Shown: piece after piece, positions 27,411 to 37,013 of the stretch
Layout: each line of letters begins with the position of its first letter
Numbering within the stretch: the stretch's first letter is position 1
NCBI GenBank assembly: GCA_019339365.1
Contig: CP079860.1
Span: 1,426,001-1,490,000 of the forward strand
Direction of reading: 5' to 3'
DNA length: 64,000 nt
Source of the DNA: Vibrio neptunius
Lineage (GTDB): Bacteria > Pseudomonadota > Gammaproteobacteria > Enterobacterales > Vibrionaceae
Position numbers and translations under genes: made by a program
The notes under the pieces: generated by a model
The model's database searches: none
Told to the model about the DNA's origin: nothing
The model's input: only the letters and a program-made list of their open reading frames with translations

Positions 27411-29771
27411 ATGGCAATTCAACGGCTAGAAATGAGCCAGCTGTATCATGCTGCGGAGCTGGAAATGCTACCGAGTAAGTCTACAAAAGAGCTGGCACCC
27501 ATTGACGAAATCGTCGGTCAAGAACGTGCGCAAAAGGCAGTAGAGTTCGCGATGTCCATTAAGGAGAAAGGCTACAACATCTATGCTATTGGCCAGAATG
27601 GCCTTGGCAAGCGAACAATGATTTTGCGTTATCTCAATCGCCACCAGCATGATGCGAAAGCACTTTATGATTGGTGTTATGTGGCAAATTTCGAGGATAT
27701 CAGGACACCAAAAGTACTGGCACTCCCCTGTGGAATTGGCAGCCAACTCAAGCAAGACATCGAAAAACTGATGTCAAAATTAGTCAATGCAATCCCTCTC
27801 GCATTCGATAATGAGCTCTACTACAGTCGAGCTGACAAGCTTAAAAACCAATTAGCGCAAAAACAGGAAGCAGAGTTAGCCGTCATCACCAAAGAAGCCA
27901 AAACCAAAGGCATCAGTCTCACGATTACGACTCAGGGTGACTACCAGTTTGTCGCTATGAATGGTGAGGAGATGCACACTGAAGAGTCTTTTGAGGAACT
28001 GACTAAAAAAGAACAAGAATATTTTGGTTCTACGATTGATGAGCTTGAAATTAAGTTGAGAGACATGGTTCGTCAGCTGACGGAATGGGAAGAAGCGTAC
28101 AGTGAAAAAATCAAGAAGCTGAACGACGACGTGACCTTGGATGTCATAACTCACTTCATCAAACAGCTGAAAAAGGACTACTCTGGCTACGCCGAAATAA
28201 AAGCTTATTTGACAGAACTCCAGCAAGATATTGTTGAAAATGCGGATATTTTTCTTGAACAAAGTGCAGAGCAAGGAGAGGTTGCTACGGCATCTCTAGA
28301 TAAGAAACTCCCTCGTCGCTATAAAGTTAATGTTCTTGTAAGCCGTAAGGGTGATGAATTTCCTATTGTCGTCGAAGAGAACCCTAACTATCACAGTTTG
28401 TTTGGTTACATTGAAACAGCCACCTTCAAAGGTACCGTATTTACCGACTTCTCATTGATTCGCCCAGGCAGCCTACATAAAGCCAATGGCGGCGTACTAA
28501 TGATGGACGCTCAAAAAGTGCTTGAACAACCTTATGTCTGGGATGGGTTGAAGCGTGCGCTGCGAGCTCGAAAACTAAGCTTTACCTCGCTCGAAAAAGA
28601 AGTCACATTAACAGGTGCGGTTTCGCTGGACCCTGAAGCTATCCCATTGGATGTAAAGATCATCCTGTTTGGTGATTACCGTACTTATCAATTGCTGCAA
28701 CATTACGATCCGGAGTTTAGTGAGCTGTTCCGTGTCACGGCTGACTTCGAAGACGAAATGACCCGCAGCCCGCAGTCTGAACTGCAGTATGCGCGTTTTA
28801 TTTCCAGTGTCGTCAACGACAACAACATGCTCCATTGTGATAAGAAGGCCATCGCCCGGATTATCGAGCATAGTTCTCGGCTGTCAGGTGACCAGACTAA
28901 GCTATCATTACACTCAGCCAATATCGCAAACCTGATCCGAGAATCCAATTACGTTGCTCGTCAGGCCAATTCGAACATGATTCGTTCTAGTCATGTTGAA
29001 GAGGCTCTGGCCAATCAGGAGATGCGAGTCAGTCGTCTCAAAGACAGTGTGATGGAAGGATTTATTAACGGAACGACCTTGCTTCAAACCGAAGGGGAAG
29101 CGATTGGTCAGGTCAACGCGCTATCTGTGTTGAGCACCAGTGAGTACATGTTCGGTGCACCAAACCGTATCACGGCGACGACTTGCTATGGTGGCGGTGA
29201 AGTGATCGACATTGAACGCAGCGTCGACTTAGGTGGTAGCATTCACTCCAAAGGTGTGATGATATTAACCGCTTACCTTTCTTCGGTTTTTGGCAAAACG
29301 GCGAAAGTACCATTAACCACAACCATCACTTTCGAGCAGTCTTATGGTGGCGTCGACGGCGATAGCGCCAGTATGGCTGAGTTTTGTGCGGTCGTATCAG
29401 CCTTCTCTAAACAAGCGAACCGACAAGACATCGCCATTACTGGCTCAATGAACCAATTTGGTGAAGCACAGCCTATTGGTGGTGTTAACGAGAAAATTGA
29501 GGGTTTCTTCGATGTGTGCTCAATTAAAGGCCGTAGCGAAAACCAAGGTGTGATCATACCAAGAGCCAACATGCACAACCTTATGCTACGTCCTGACGTT
29601 GTCAAGGCGGTTGAACGAGGTGAGTTTCAAATCTGGGCGATTGACCACGTGACTGAGGCCATCGAATTGTTTATGGGTCGACCTGCTGGTGAACCAAGTG
29701 ATGAGGGCAGTTATCCAATCGATACGGTATTTGGCATTGCCCAAGCCAAGCTCAACGCATTAAGGAAGTAA
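27411..29771 (+). CDS. LonB-type ATP-dependent protease
   Basis: A 786-residue protein with an N-terminal AAA+ module (Walker A GQNGLGKRT near residue 60, a Walker-B-like GGVLMMDAQKVL, sensor region DVKIILFGDY) and a C-terminal Lon serine protease domain with catalytic Ser in DGDSASMAE (about residue 650) and Lys in GGVNEKIEGFF (about 695). A coiled-coil insert (KLKNQLAQKQEAELAVITKEAK ... EEAYSEKIKKLNDD) separates the two halves of the ATPase region. It is the bacterial LonB/YcbZ-like form without the Lon N-terminal substrate domain. The start at 27411 has AAGGA seven bases upstream; an earlier in-frame ATG at 27384 lacks one. A shared terminator follows. Confidence 0.92.
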   Translation: MAIQRLEMSQLYHAAELEMLPSKSTKELAPIDEIVGQERAQKAVEFAMSIKEKGYNIYAIGQNGLGKRTMILRYLNRHQHDAKALYDWCYVANFEDIRTPKVLALPCGIGSQLKQDIEKLMSKLVNAIPLAFDNELYYSRADKLKNQLAQKQEAELAVITKEAKTKGISLTITTQGDYQFVAMNGEEMHTEESFEELTKKEQEYFGSTIDELEIKLRDMVRQLTEWEEAYSEKIKKLNDDVTLDVITHFIKQLKKDYSGYAEIKAYLTELQQDIVENADIFLEQSAEQGEVATASLDKKLPRRYKVNVLVSRKGDEFPIVVEENPNYHSLFGYIETATFKGTVFTDFSLIRPGSLHKANGGVLMMDAQKVLEQPYVWDGLKRALRARKLSFTSLEKEVTLTGAVSLDPEAIPLDVKIILFGDYRTYQLLQHYDPEFSELFRVTADFEDEMTRSPQSELQYARFISSVVNDNNMLHCDKKAIARIIEHSSRLSGDQTKLSLHSANIANLIRESNYVARQANSNMIRSSHVEEALANQEMRVSRLKDSVMEGFINGTTLLQTEGEAIGQVNALSVLSTSEYMFGAPNRITATTCYGGGEVIDIERSVDLGGSIHSKGVMILTAYLSSVFGKTAKVPLTTTITFEQSYGGVDGDSASMAEFCAVVSAFSKQANRQDIAITGSMNQFGEAQPIGGVNEKIEGFFDVCSIKGRSENQGVIIPRANMHNLMLRPDVVKAVERGEFQIWAIDHVTEAIELFMGRPAGEPSDEGSYPIDTVFGIAQAKLNALRK

Positions 29772-29774
29772 CTC

Positions 29775-29802
29775 AAAAGGGCTTTCATCTGAAAGCCCTT
29801 TT
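29775..29802. terminator. Bidirectional terminator between lonB-like gene and ldhA
   Basis: AAAAGGGCTTTC, loop ATCT, GAAAGCCCTTTT: a perfect 12-bp stem whose ends supply the A and T runs on both strands. Confidence 0.9.
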
Positions 29803-29806
29803 CATC

Positions 29807-30805
29807 CTATCGTTCCACCAGCTCATTACCAGAAGCGCGGTTTTTTCCGAAAGCGTCAATGTTACCTAAGGTAGTATCAGCGATGTTGCCGAGCGCTTCC
29901 TCGGTGAGGAAAGCTTGGTGCCCAGTGAAGAGGACATTGTGACAAGCGGACAAGCGACGAAAGACATCATCGACAATGACGTCATTAGATTTGTCTCGGA
30001 AAAAGAGCTCTTTTTCATTTTCATAAACATCCAGTCCGAGGGCCCCAATCCGCCCAGTCTTCAAAGCTTCGATGGCAGCAGCGGCATCCAGCAATCCTCC
30101 ACGACTTGTGTTGATGATCATAACGCGGTCTTTCATCTGACTGAATGCTTTTTCATCCAGAAGGTGGTAGTTTTCTTCTGACATTGGGCAGTGCAGGGTG
30201 ATGATGTCACTTTTTTCAAATAACTCTTGTTTTGAACAGTAACGCGCTCCCAGTTCGATGGCGATAGGGTTCTCAAATGGATCAAAGCAAAGTATGTTCA
30301 TGCCCAGGCCTTTAAGGATACGCATAGTCGCGATGCCAATCTTACCTGTACCAATCACGCCCACAGTCTTACCATGAAAGTTAAAGCCAACTAAACCGTC
30401 CAATGAGAAATTGGCATCTCGGGTACGCTGGTAGGCCTTATGGAAACGTCGGTTCAGGCTCATCATTAGACCAACCGTATGCTCTGCGACAGATTCTGGT
30501 GAATAAGCGGGCACACGAACCACCTGAAGGCCAATTCGCTTGGCTGCATCTAAATCCACGCGATCAAAACCTGCGCAGCGCATTGCAATCAGTTTTACCC
30601 CTTGCTCTGCCAGTACTTCTAATACAGGTGCAGATAAATCATCATTAACAAACGCACAAACCACCTCGCAATCGTGAGCCATTTTGGCGGTTTTTTTGGT
30701 TAACTGAAACTCATGGAAATGGAGTTCAAATCCATACTGCTTGTTTACTTTGGCGAACGACGCTTCGTCATAAGACTTAGCGCTAAACACCGCGACATCT
30801 AACAT
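29807..30805 (-). CDS. ldhA: D-lactate dehydrogenase (fermentative)
   Basis: A 332-residue NAD-dependent D-2-hydroxyacid dehydrogenase reducing pyruvate to D-lactate. Motifs: GVIGTGKIGIATMRIL (NAD binding), INTSRGGLLD with the substrate Arg, LDVYENEKELFFRD with the catalytic Glu, and FTGHQAFLTEEALGNIA with the catalytic His. These match LdhA closely and length is right. It stands alone, convergent with the LonB gene. Upstream (30806-31107) is AT-rich. Confidence 0.93.
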   Translation of the reverse strand: MLDVAVFSAKSYDEASFAKVNKQYGFELHFHEFQLTKKTAKMAHDCEVVCAFVNDDLSAPVLEVLAEQGVKLIAMRCAGFDRVDLDAAKRIGLQVVRVPAYSPESVAEHTVGLMMSLNRRFHKAYQRTRDANFSLDGLVGFNFHGKTVGVIGTGKIGIATMRILKGLGMNILCFDPFENPIAIELGARYCSKQELFEKSDIITLHCPMSEENYHLLDEKAFSQMKDRVMIINTSRGGLLDAAAAIEALKTGRIGALGLDVYENEKELFFRDKSNDVIVDDVFRRLSACHNVLFTGHQAFLTEEALGNIADTTLGNIDAFGKNRASGNELVER

Positions 30806-31107
30806 GGTAGGCCTCTCTCAAATATTACGGGAGGAAATAGAACGGCCTCTATTGAACCGTGATTTCAAGAAAAATTAAACCATAAATTTTATATGGAGTA
30901 TTAAACGCTTATATTGCTCAAATGCTTACAGTGACTCTTTTGTTATTAATAGTTTTGCGAGCAAAATTTGCTCATTTTTCATCTCAAGATCACTTTTTTG
31001 CTGCTAAAGTGGTATTTATAAATTAAATAGCTCTTAGCTTATTAATCATCTACTTAAATAAAGGTGAAGCTAAGGGCAAGTGGGATTTTGTTCTTTGGCT
31101 AGGAAAT
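30806..31107. other. Intergenic region between divergent ldhA and chemoreceptor genes
   Basis: A 15-base palindrome GAGCAAAATTTGCTC lies at 30959-30973, followed by ATTTTT. It might be an operator or a weak hairpin. No gene was recognised in this gap. Confidence 0.35.
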
Positions 31108-32750
31108 ATGGATATGATTAAACAAAAGCTTTCTGAAGTGTCCATAGCAGCACGAGCTTGGTCTATATTGGGCTTGTTTGCTATTGGTTTATTTGCGAAT
31201 ACTCTCCTCAACATTGCACAGTCCCGCGAGCACATGCGCGAAAACTATGAGCGAGGTGTTTCGACTCTGGTCGAATCCGCTTCAGGTGTCGCGAAACATT
31301 ACTATCAACTCTATCAGTCGGGTCAAATTTCAGAAAGTGAGGCTCAAGGCCGAGCGTTACAGACCATTTCCTCCATGCGTTTTGATGGTGACAACTATAT
31401 TTTTGTCGGTGATGCTGATGGTGTGCAGCTAGCCAGTGGCGTGCTGTCTTTGCTCGGCAAAAATATTCTTGGGCTGAAGGACAGTGAAGGTAAATTCTTT
31501 GTTCAGGAACTTTACCAAGTTGCTCATAGTGGCGGTGGTTTTGTCGACTATAGCTGGAAGAATCCAGACAGTGAGGCATTGGATCCTAAAACCAGTTATG
31601 CGTTGATTTTCCAGCCATGGGGTTGGATGATTGGCTCGGGAATGAATATGGTTGCACTTCAAGCTGATATGCATCGTTCTGAAGTTGCATCCGCGGGCTA
31701 TGCGATCAGTATTCTTTTAGGACTTTCCATTGCCATTGGCTTTTTCATTAAAACCATCACATCTCCAATCAAGCGTACGGTTCGTGCCATGCAGACCCTT
31801 TCCAAGGGGGAGGGTGATCTGACACAAAGGTTGCCTGAAGAGGGCAGCAAAGAATTGAGGCTTTTGGCTCGCTATTTCAACCAGTTTGTGGCTTCCGTTC
31901 AGGGAATCATGCTCAGCATCAGCGATTCAGGCAGTCAGGTTTCGAGCGCAGCGAATCAACTTTCTAATTCCGTTCATCATATCGACGACAGTCTCAACCA
32001 ACAACGGAGCGATGTAGATATGCTCGCGACGGCGATGACTGAAATGCTAGCAACGGTTGAAGAGGTGGCGGCTCGCACTGTGGAAGCGAATGATGCCAGT
32101 CGTTTAGCTGCACAGGAAGCCAATCACAGCCGTACTATCATTGACAGAAACGTTGAGGGGGCCAATGAGCTTGCAGGGCAAATACAGTCTGCGAGTCAAG
32201 TGGTACAGAAGCTTGCTTCTGATGCACGCAATGTTGACACCGTGCTTGAAGTGATTCGAGGTGTTGCCGAGCAAACCAATTTACTCGCGCTGAACGCAGC
32301 CATTGAAGCGGCAAGGGCAGGTGAGCAAGGGCGCGGCTTTGCGGTGGTGGCTGATGAAGTAAGAAGCCTCTCTCTTCGCACCCACGAGTCTACTTTGGAG
32401 ATTCAGAACATTGTTGAGAAACTGCAGATCGGCGCTGAGAATGTGGTGAAAGTCATGGATGAAGGCACAGCAAAGCCACCAACGCATCACAGCTATCGAG
32501 TCAAGCTGGTGAGGCTCTGAACAAGATCAACAAAGAAGTTCATACGATTGAGGACATGAATCAGCACATCGCCACCGCTGCGGAAGAGCAGACGGTGACG
32601 GTGAATGATATCAATCGCAATGTTGTGAGTCTGAGTGATATGGCATCGACCGTTTCTGGGGAGTCGGCACAAATGGCCAGTTCCAGTAAGGAGCTTGGGC
32701 GAGTGTCGGATGATCTGATGGCAATGATAAATCGCTTTAAGCTTGCTTAG
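31108..32750 (+). pseudogene. Methyl-accepting chemotaxis protein with Cache domain, frameshifted
   Basis: The gene encodes a transmembrane chemoreceptor: first membrane helix at residues 15-36 ([22 protein letters not shown]), a periplasmic single Cache-2-type domain ([22 protein letters not shown] ... [13 protein letters not shown]), a second membrane helix ([19 protein letters not shown]), HAMP, and the signalling hairpin tip [32 protein letters not shown]. At 32472-32474 an AAA run appears to lack one A: the frame turns to [11 protein letters not shown] and stops at 32520, while the shifted frame continues [17 protein letters not shown] ... to 32750. Repaired length is about 547 residues. 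It would transmit a small organic ligand signal to CheA/CheW. Probably a sequence error. Confidence 0.87.
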
Positions 32751-32809
32751 CTTGAGACAGCAGGGTGATATGGTAGAATCGCGACACATTTTTTAATGAC
32801 GACGATTTC

Positions 32810-33328
32810 ATGCGACATCTCAAAACGGCCATTCACCCTGATATTGGTCACTTAGACGATAAAACGGTTTTCCAACGCAATGCGGCAAGAGCGATTGTCG
32901 TTGATGGTGAAGATATTCTTCTTTTGTATACCGAGCGCTATCATGATTACACCATTCCTGGCGGAGGTATTGATGAGGGTGAAGATGTGATTGCCGGTAT
33001 GGTACGTGAGCTGCAGGAAGAAACCGGAGCGCAAAATATTCACAATATCAAGCCATATGGAATCTATGAAGAATTCCGACCTTGGTACAAAGACGATGCG
33101 GATGTCATTCACATGCATTCATATTGTTACACTTGCAAAGTCGATCGTGAATTAGGTGAAACCGCTTACGAAGACTATGAAATTAACAACGGTATGAAGG
33201 CGGTCTGGATGAATATTCATCAAGCCATTGCTCACAATGAAAAAACGATGGCGGAGAGCCCAAAAAAAGGCATGAGCATTGAGCGTGAAACGTTTTTGCT
33301 ACACATGATTGCTAAAGAAATGCTCTAA
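32810..33328 (+). CDS. Nudix hydrolase
   Basis: A 172-residue protein with a complete Nudix box: GGIDEGED, seven residues, then RELQEETGA, which binds the metal that cleaves nucleoside-diphosphate-X compounds. The N-terminus (RNAARAIVVDGEDILLLYTERYHDYTIPGGG) is the usual beta strand leading to the box. The substrate is not predictable; it resembles ADP-ribose or MutT-like generalists. No clear ribosome site precedes the ATG at 32810. It follows the broken chemoreceptor by 60 bases, possibly with its own promoter. Confidence 0.9.
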   Translation: MRHLKTAIHPDIGHLDDKTVFQRNAARAIVVDGEDILLLYTERYHDYTIPGGGIDEGEDVIAGMVRELQEETGAQNIHNIKPYGIYEEFRPWYKDDADVIHMHSYCYTCKVDRELGETAYEDYEINNGMKAVWMNIHQAIAHNEKTMAESPKKGMSIERETFLLHMIAKEML

Positions 33329-33573
33329 ACCGTACTGATTTCACTGCCTTAGTGGGTTTAATACTTAATTAATTGATTAAATGAGTCGGGAATAACATCG
33401 GCACAAAGATAGCTCTGAGATCATGCCCGACTGAGCCACCATTGCAGTGCGTCAGCCCTATCTTGATTGCTGATGTTCTCAAATGACCTTACCTTCGTAC
33501 CTTCGGCACGTACCTTCGGGGACAGTCACTCATATCGTACCTTCCATATGGATGGGGACAGTCACTCATATGG

Positions 33574-33649
33574 ATGTGACGCTTGAACTGCACAACAACT
33601 AGAAAAGGTCGGTTGTGTATCGTGTTTCGTCACCCACAATTATCAAGTC
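33574..33649 (+). repeat. 76-bp direct repeat, copy 1
   Basis: This stretch (starting ATGTGACGCTTGAACTGCAC, ending TATCAAGTC) recurs at 33783-33858 with about four mismatches. Each copy follows a GGGGACAGTCAC element by 1-2 bases, so the true unit is a hairpin plus this tail. Confidence 0.85.
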
Positions 33650-33650
33650 A

Positions 33651-33740
33651 TACCTTCGTGTACAGTACCTTCGTGTACAGTACCTTCGTGTACAGTACCT
33701 TCGTGTACAGTACCTTCGTGTACAGTACCTTCGTGGACAG
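33651..33740 (+). repeat. Tandem array of six 15-bp units
   Basis: TACCTTCGTGTACAG is repeated five times perfectly and a sixth time with one change (TACCTTCGTGGACAG), which then runs into TCACTCAAATG. The unit is a shortened copy of the nearby TACCTTCGGGGACAGTCACTCA element. Copy number is likely variable between strains. Confidence 0.9.
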
Positions 33741-33756
33741 TCACTCAAATGTAGTC

Positions 33757-33782
33757 ACCTTTGGGGACAGTCACCCAAAGGT
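33757..33782. repeat. REP-like hairpin with GACAGTCA loop
   Basis: ACCTTTGGG, loop GACAGTCA, CCCAAAGGT: a perfect 9-bp stem. Related, less symmetrical copies begin at 33518, 33554 and 33733. The GGGACAG core recurs around the transposase at 60.5-63.7 kb. Confidence 0.8.
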
Positions 33783-33858
33783 ATGTGATGTTTGAACAGC
33801 ACAACAACTAGAAAAGGTTGGTTGTGTATCGTGTTTCGTCACCCACAATTATCAAGTC
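33783..33858 (+). repeat. 76-bp direct repeat, copy 2
   Basis: Second copy of the repeat at 33574, starting ATGTGATGTTTGAACAGCAC. The two copies bracket the tandem array and the REP-like hairpin, consistent with duplication of a hairpin-plus-tail unit. Confidence 0.85.
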
Positions 33859-34095
33859 TTCATATACGTTTCGGCTTTCTGAGCTGGCAGCGTTCGGAGT
33901 GGCTCGTCGAGTAACTTCAGAACTAGGATCAGTTCACAACTCGACATTGAAACACGCCACTCACCAGTGACGTATGCCCATTCTTACGTGAACTCTTCGA
34001 AAGGTTTGTGTTGAACACCTATACTTATTCAAGTAATTGAATTATTAATATTAATTATTTATTTGAGAATAGCGATTTCAGCCGAGGGAATGGTA

Positions 34096-35913
34096 ATGAT
34101 AAGAATGCGCAGTGTCTTATTAGGGACAATGATTGCGAGCTTAAGCTCGATCGGTTATGCCAAAGTTATCGAAACGACGAGTTTAGTTGGTTTTGGCGAG
34201 GCGAAATACCCAAGCAACTTTACTCACTTTGATTATGTCAACCCTGACGCCCCGAAATTTGGCAAAATGACTTATGGCCGAGTCGGGACGTACGATAACT
34301 TCAACCGATTCGCTTCCAGAGGTGTCGCCGCTGCCGCAACAGGAGAGTTGTATGACACGCTCATGTTTTCTCCCAGTGATGAAATCGATGCCTACTACCC
34401 TCTGATCGCAGAGAGAGTGAGATACTCGGATGACTACACCTGGCTAGAGGTGGATATTAATCCCAAGGCACGTTTCCACGATGGCGAGTCAATCACTGCG
34501 CACGATGTCGCTTTCACGTTTGATAAATTTATGACCGAAGGTGTACCTCAGTATCGCGTTTACTATAAGGATATTAAGTCGGTCACGGCAAAAGACGATC
34601 TGACTGTTCGTATTGAAATGGCAACGCCTAATCGCGAAAAGATGTTCAGCTTTGCCCAAACGACCCGTGTATTGCCAGAACACTTTTGGAAAGATAAGAA
34701 ATTTTCAGAACCTCTTGCTACTCCTCCAGTTGGTAGTTCAGCATATAAAATTGCTGATTATAAATCTGGCCAGAGTGTGACTTATTCGCTAGTAGACGAC
34801 TATTGGGCTAAAGATCTGCCAGTCAACGTCGGTCGTAATAATTTCAAGGAAGTACAATACGATTACTACCGCGATGACACTGTCATGCTGGAAGCGTTCA
34901 AAGCCGGTGAATTTGATTTTCGTCTGGAAAACTCAGCGAAGTTTTGGGCCAACTCGTACTCAGGCGTGAATTTTGATAAGGGGTATATCACCAAACAAGA
35001 AATTCCTCATCAGAAGCCAGAAAATACACAAGCTTTTGTTTTTAATACACAAAGTGAAGTGTTCAAAGATGCTAGAGTCCGTGAGGCTCTGACGTATGCA
35101 ATGGACTTCGAGTGGATGAACAAAAATATGTTCTATGGTCAGTACACACGCACGCGCAGTTATTTCCAGAATACCGACTATGAAGCGAAGGGCGTCCCGA
35201 GTGCTAAGGAATTAAAAGTGCTAGAGCCCTTTAAAGACGCAATCCCTCCTCGCGTGTTTACTGAACCGTTCCAGCCCCCGGTGACCGATGGCTCGGGGCG
35301 TATTCGTACTCAGATGCGTACTGCGTTTGAACTGCTTAAAGAAGCGGGTTGGGAGCTGAAAAACAAAGTACTCACCAATACCAAAACGGGTCAACCGTTT
35401 AGCTTTGAACTATTGATCTATAGCCCGACCACGGAACGTATTGCGATTCCAGTACAAAAAAATATGAAGCGCATGGGTATCGACATGAAGATCCGCTCTG
35501 TTGATACCACACAGTATATTAAGCGACTTCGTGATCGCGACTTTGACATGGTTTCCTCGGCTTATTCGGCGAATCCATATCCGAGTCCAAACTTGATGAT
35601 TGTCTGGAACTCTAACTACATCGACTCAACCTACAACACGGCGGGCGTCATTGATCCTGTTGTTGATAGTCTGACGATGGAAATTTCCAAAAAACAGCAA
35701 GATCCAGATGCGTTGCTTTCTTTAGGGCGTGCTCTCGACCGAGTGTTGCAGTGGAACTTTTACATCATTCCACAATGGCACGTGAGTGAGTATCGTGTGG
35801 CGATGTGGGACAAATTCGAGCGTCCTGACAACATGCCGAGATATGACTTAGGTATTGATACTTGGTGGATATCAAAGGATAAAGCTGCCAAGTTACCTGA
35901 AAAACGACGTTAG
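34096..35913 (+). CDS. yejA: Oligopeptide-type periplasmic binding protein YejA
   Basis: A 605-residue family-5 solute-binding protein with signal peptide MIRMRSVLLGTMIASLSSIGYA. Typical features: FTHFDYVNPDAPKFGKM near the mature start, LEVDINPKARFHDGESITAHDVAFTFDKF, and the closing WHVSEYRVAMWDKFERPDNMPRYDLGIDTWW of YejA proteins. The start at 34096 is chosen because GAGGG (34084-34088) lies seven bases upstream; the longer frame from 34063 adds a spurious leader. It is the first gene of yejABEF, which imports peptides and in enterobacteria microcin C. Confidence 0.93.
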   Translation: MIRMRSVLLGTMIASLSSIGYAKVIETTSLVGFGEAKYPSNFTHFDYVNPDAPKFGKMTYGRVGTYDNFNRFASRGVAAAATGELYDTLMFSPSDEIDAYYPLIAERVRYSDDYTWLEVDINPKARFHDGESITAHDVAFTFDKFMTEGVPQYRVYYKDIKSVTAKDDLTVRIEMATPNREKMFSFAQTTRVLPEHFWKDKKFSEPLATPPVGSSAYKIADYKSGQSVTYSLVDDYWAKDLPVNVGRNNFKEVQYDYYRDDTVMLEAFKAGEFDFRLENSAKFWANSYSGVNFDKGYITKQEIPHQKPENTQAFVFNTQSEVFKDARVREALTYAMDFEWMNKNMFYGQYTRTRSYFQNTDYEAKGVPSAKELKVLEPFKDAIPPRVFTEPFQPPVTDGSGRIRTQMRTAFELLKEAGWELKNKVLTNTKTGQPFSFELLIYSPTTERIAIPVQKNMKRMGIDMKIRSVDTTQYIKRLRDRDFDMVSSAYSANPYPSPNLMIVWNSNYIDSTYNTAGVIDPVVDSLTMEISKKQQDPDALLSLGRALDRVLQWNFYIIPQWHVSEYRVAMWDKFERPDNMPRYDLGIDTWWISKDKAAKLPEKRR

Positions 35914-35924
35914 CAGAGGGATAG

Positions 35925-37013
35925 ATGGCAGCCTATATATTTCGTCGCTTATTCTTGGTGATCCCCACGCTGTGGGCGATCATCACCATCAACTTCTTCA
36001 TTATTCAGATTGCACCGGGAGGACCGGTGGAACAGGCTATTGCCCAGTTAGAAGGGCATAGCTCTGGCATTATGGAACGTTTTGCTGGTGGCGGCAGTGA
36101 AGTTGACCTTGATGTAGGCAGTGATGCTAACTCGACGGGCTATAAAGGCTCACGAGGTCTGGATCCAGAAGTCGTTGAGGAGATAAAAAAGCAGTTTGGT
36201 TTTGATAAGCCTCTGCATGAGCGTTACTTTGATATGCTCAAAAACTACGCCACATTCAACTTTGGTGAAAGCTTGTTCAAAGGCGGTAACGTGATTGATT
36301 TAATTGTCGAGCGCTTACCTGTCTCTATCTCATTGGGCTTGTGGAGCACGTTGATCATTTACTTGATTTCCATTCCTTTGGGTATCATGAAGGCCATCCA
36401 CCATGGCTCTCGATTTGACATTTGGTCAAGCGCTGTCGTGATTGTTGGCTATGCGATCCCCGGTTTCCTGTTCGCCATCATCTTGATCATCTTGTTTGCG
36501 AGTGGCAACTACTTGAGTTGGTTCCCGCTTCGGGGACTGGTATCCAGCAACTTTGAGCAGCTCGTTTGGTATGAGCAAATCATCGATTATTTTTGGCATT
36601 TGACGTTACCGATACTGGCGATGGTTATTGGTGGATTCGCAACATTGAGCATGTTGACCAAGAACTCTTTTCTCGATGAGATAAACAAACAATACGTTGT
36701 AACAGCACGAGCGAAAGGTTTGGATGAAAGAAGTATTCTCTACAAACACGTGTTTCGTAATGCGATGTTGATCATCATTGCTGGTTTCCCTGCGGCGTTC
36801 ATCAGTATCTTTTTCACCGGTTCTATGTTGATTGAAGTCATGTTCTCACTTGAAGGCATTGGTTTGCTCGGGTTTGAGTCAACGATCCAACGAGATTATC
36901 CAGTGGTGTTTAGTTCTTTATATATTATGACACTGCTTGGCTTGATTCTGAGCATCATCTCTGATTTAACCTACACCTGGGTTGACCCAAGAATAGATTT
37001 TGAGGCGCGTTAA
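35925..37013 (+). CDS. yejB: Peptide ABC transporter permease YejB
   Basis: A 362-residue inner-membrane permease. It opens [34 protein letters not shown], the usual YejB/DppB start, contains the family's acidic insert ([12 protein letters not shown]) and the coupling segment [35 protein letters not shown] lies four bases before the ATG. Its stop TAA overlaps the ATG of yejE (TAATG), indicating translational coupling. Confidence 0.94.
   Translation: MAAYIFRRLFLVIPTLWAIITINFFIIQIAPGGPVEQAIAQLEGHSSGIMERFAGGGSEVDLDVGSDANSTGYKGSRGLDPEVVEEIKKQFGFDKPLHERYFDMLKNYATFNFGESLFKGGNVIDLIVERLPVSISLGLWSTLIIYLISIPLGIMKAIHHGSRFDIWSSAVVIVGYAIPGFLFAIILIILFASGNYLSWFPLRGLVSSNFEQLVWYEQIIDYFWHLTLPILAMVIGGFATLSMLTKNSFLDEINKQYVVTARAKGLDERSILYKHVFRNAMLIIIAGFPAAFISIFFTGSMLIEVMFSLEGIGLLGFESTIQRDYPVVFSSLYIMTLLGLILSIISDLTYTWVDPRIDFEAR

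Larger units (their letters stand above)
33329..34095. other. Large non-coding region rich in REP-like repeats, before yejA
   Basis: No gene is seen in these 767 bases; the 70-codon open frame at 33583 merely reads through the tandem repeat. The centre (33491-33858) holds GGGGACAGTCACYC motifs, six 15-bp tandem units and a pair of 76-bp direct repeats, listed separately. The 200 bases before yejA hold AT-rich sequence that should contain its promoter. Confidence 0.7.

Noticed and set aside
33583..33795. A 70-codon plus-strand frame with STFVY repeats
   Set aside because: It simply translates the 15-bp tandem array, a multiple of three, and has no ribosome site or protein-like flanks.
33491..33858. 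CRISPR array
   Set aside because: Repeats are contiguous 15-bp units without unique spacers, and no cas gene is present.
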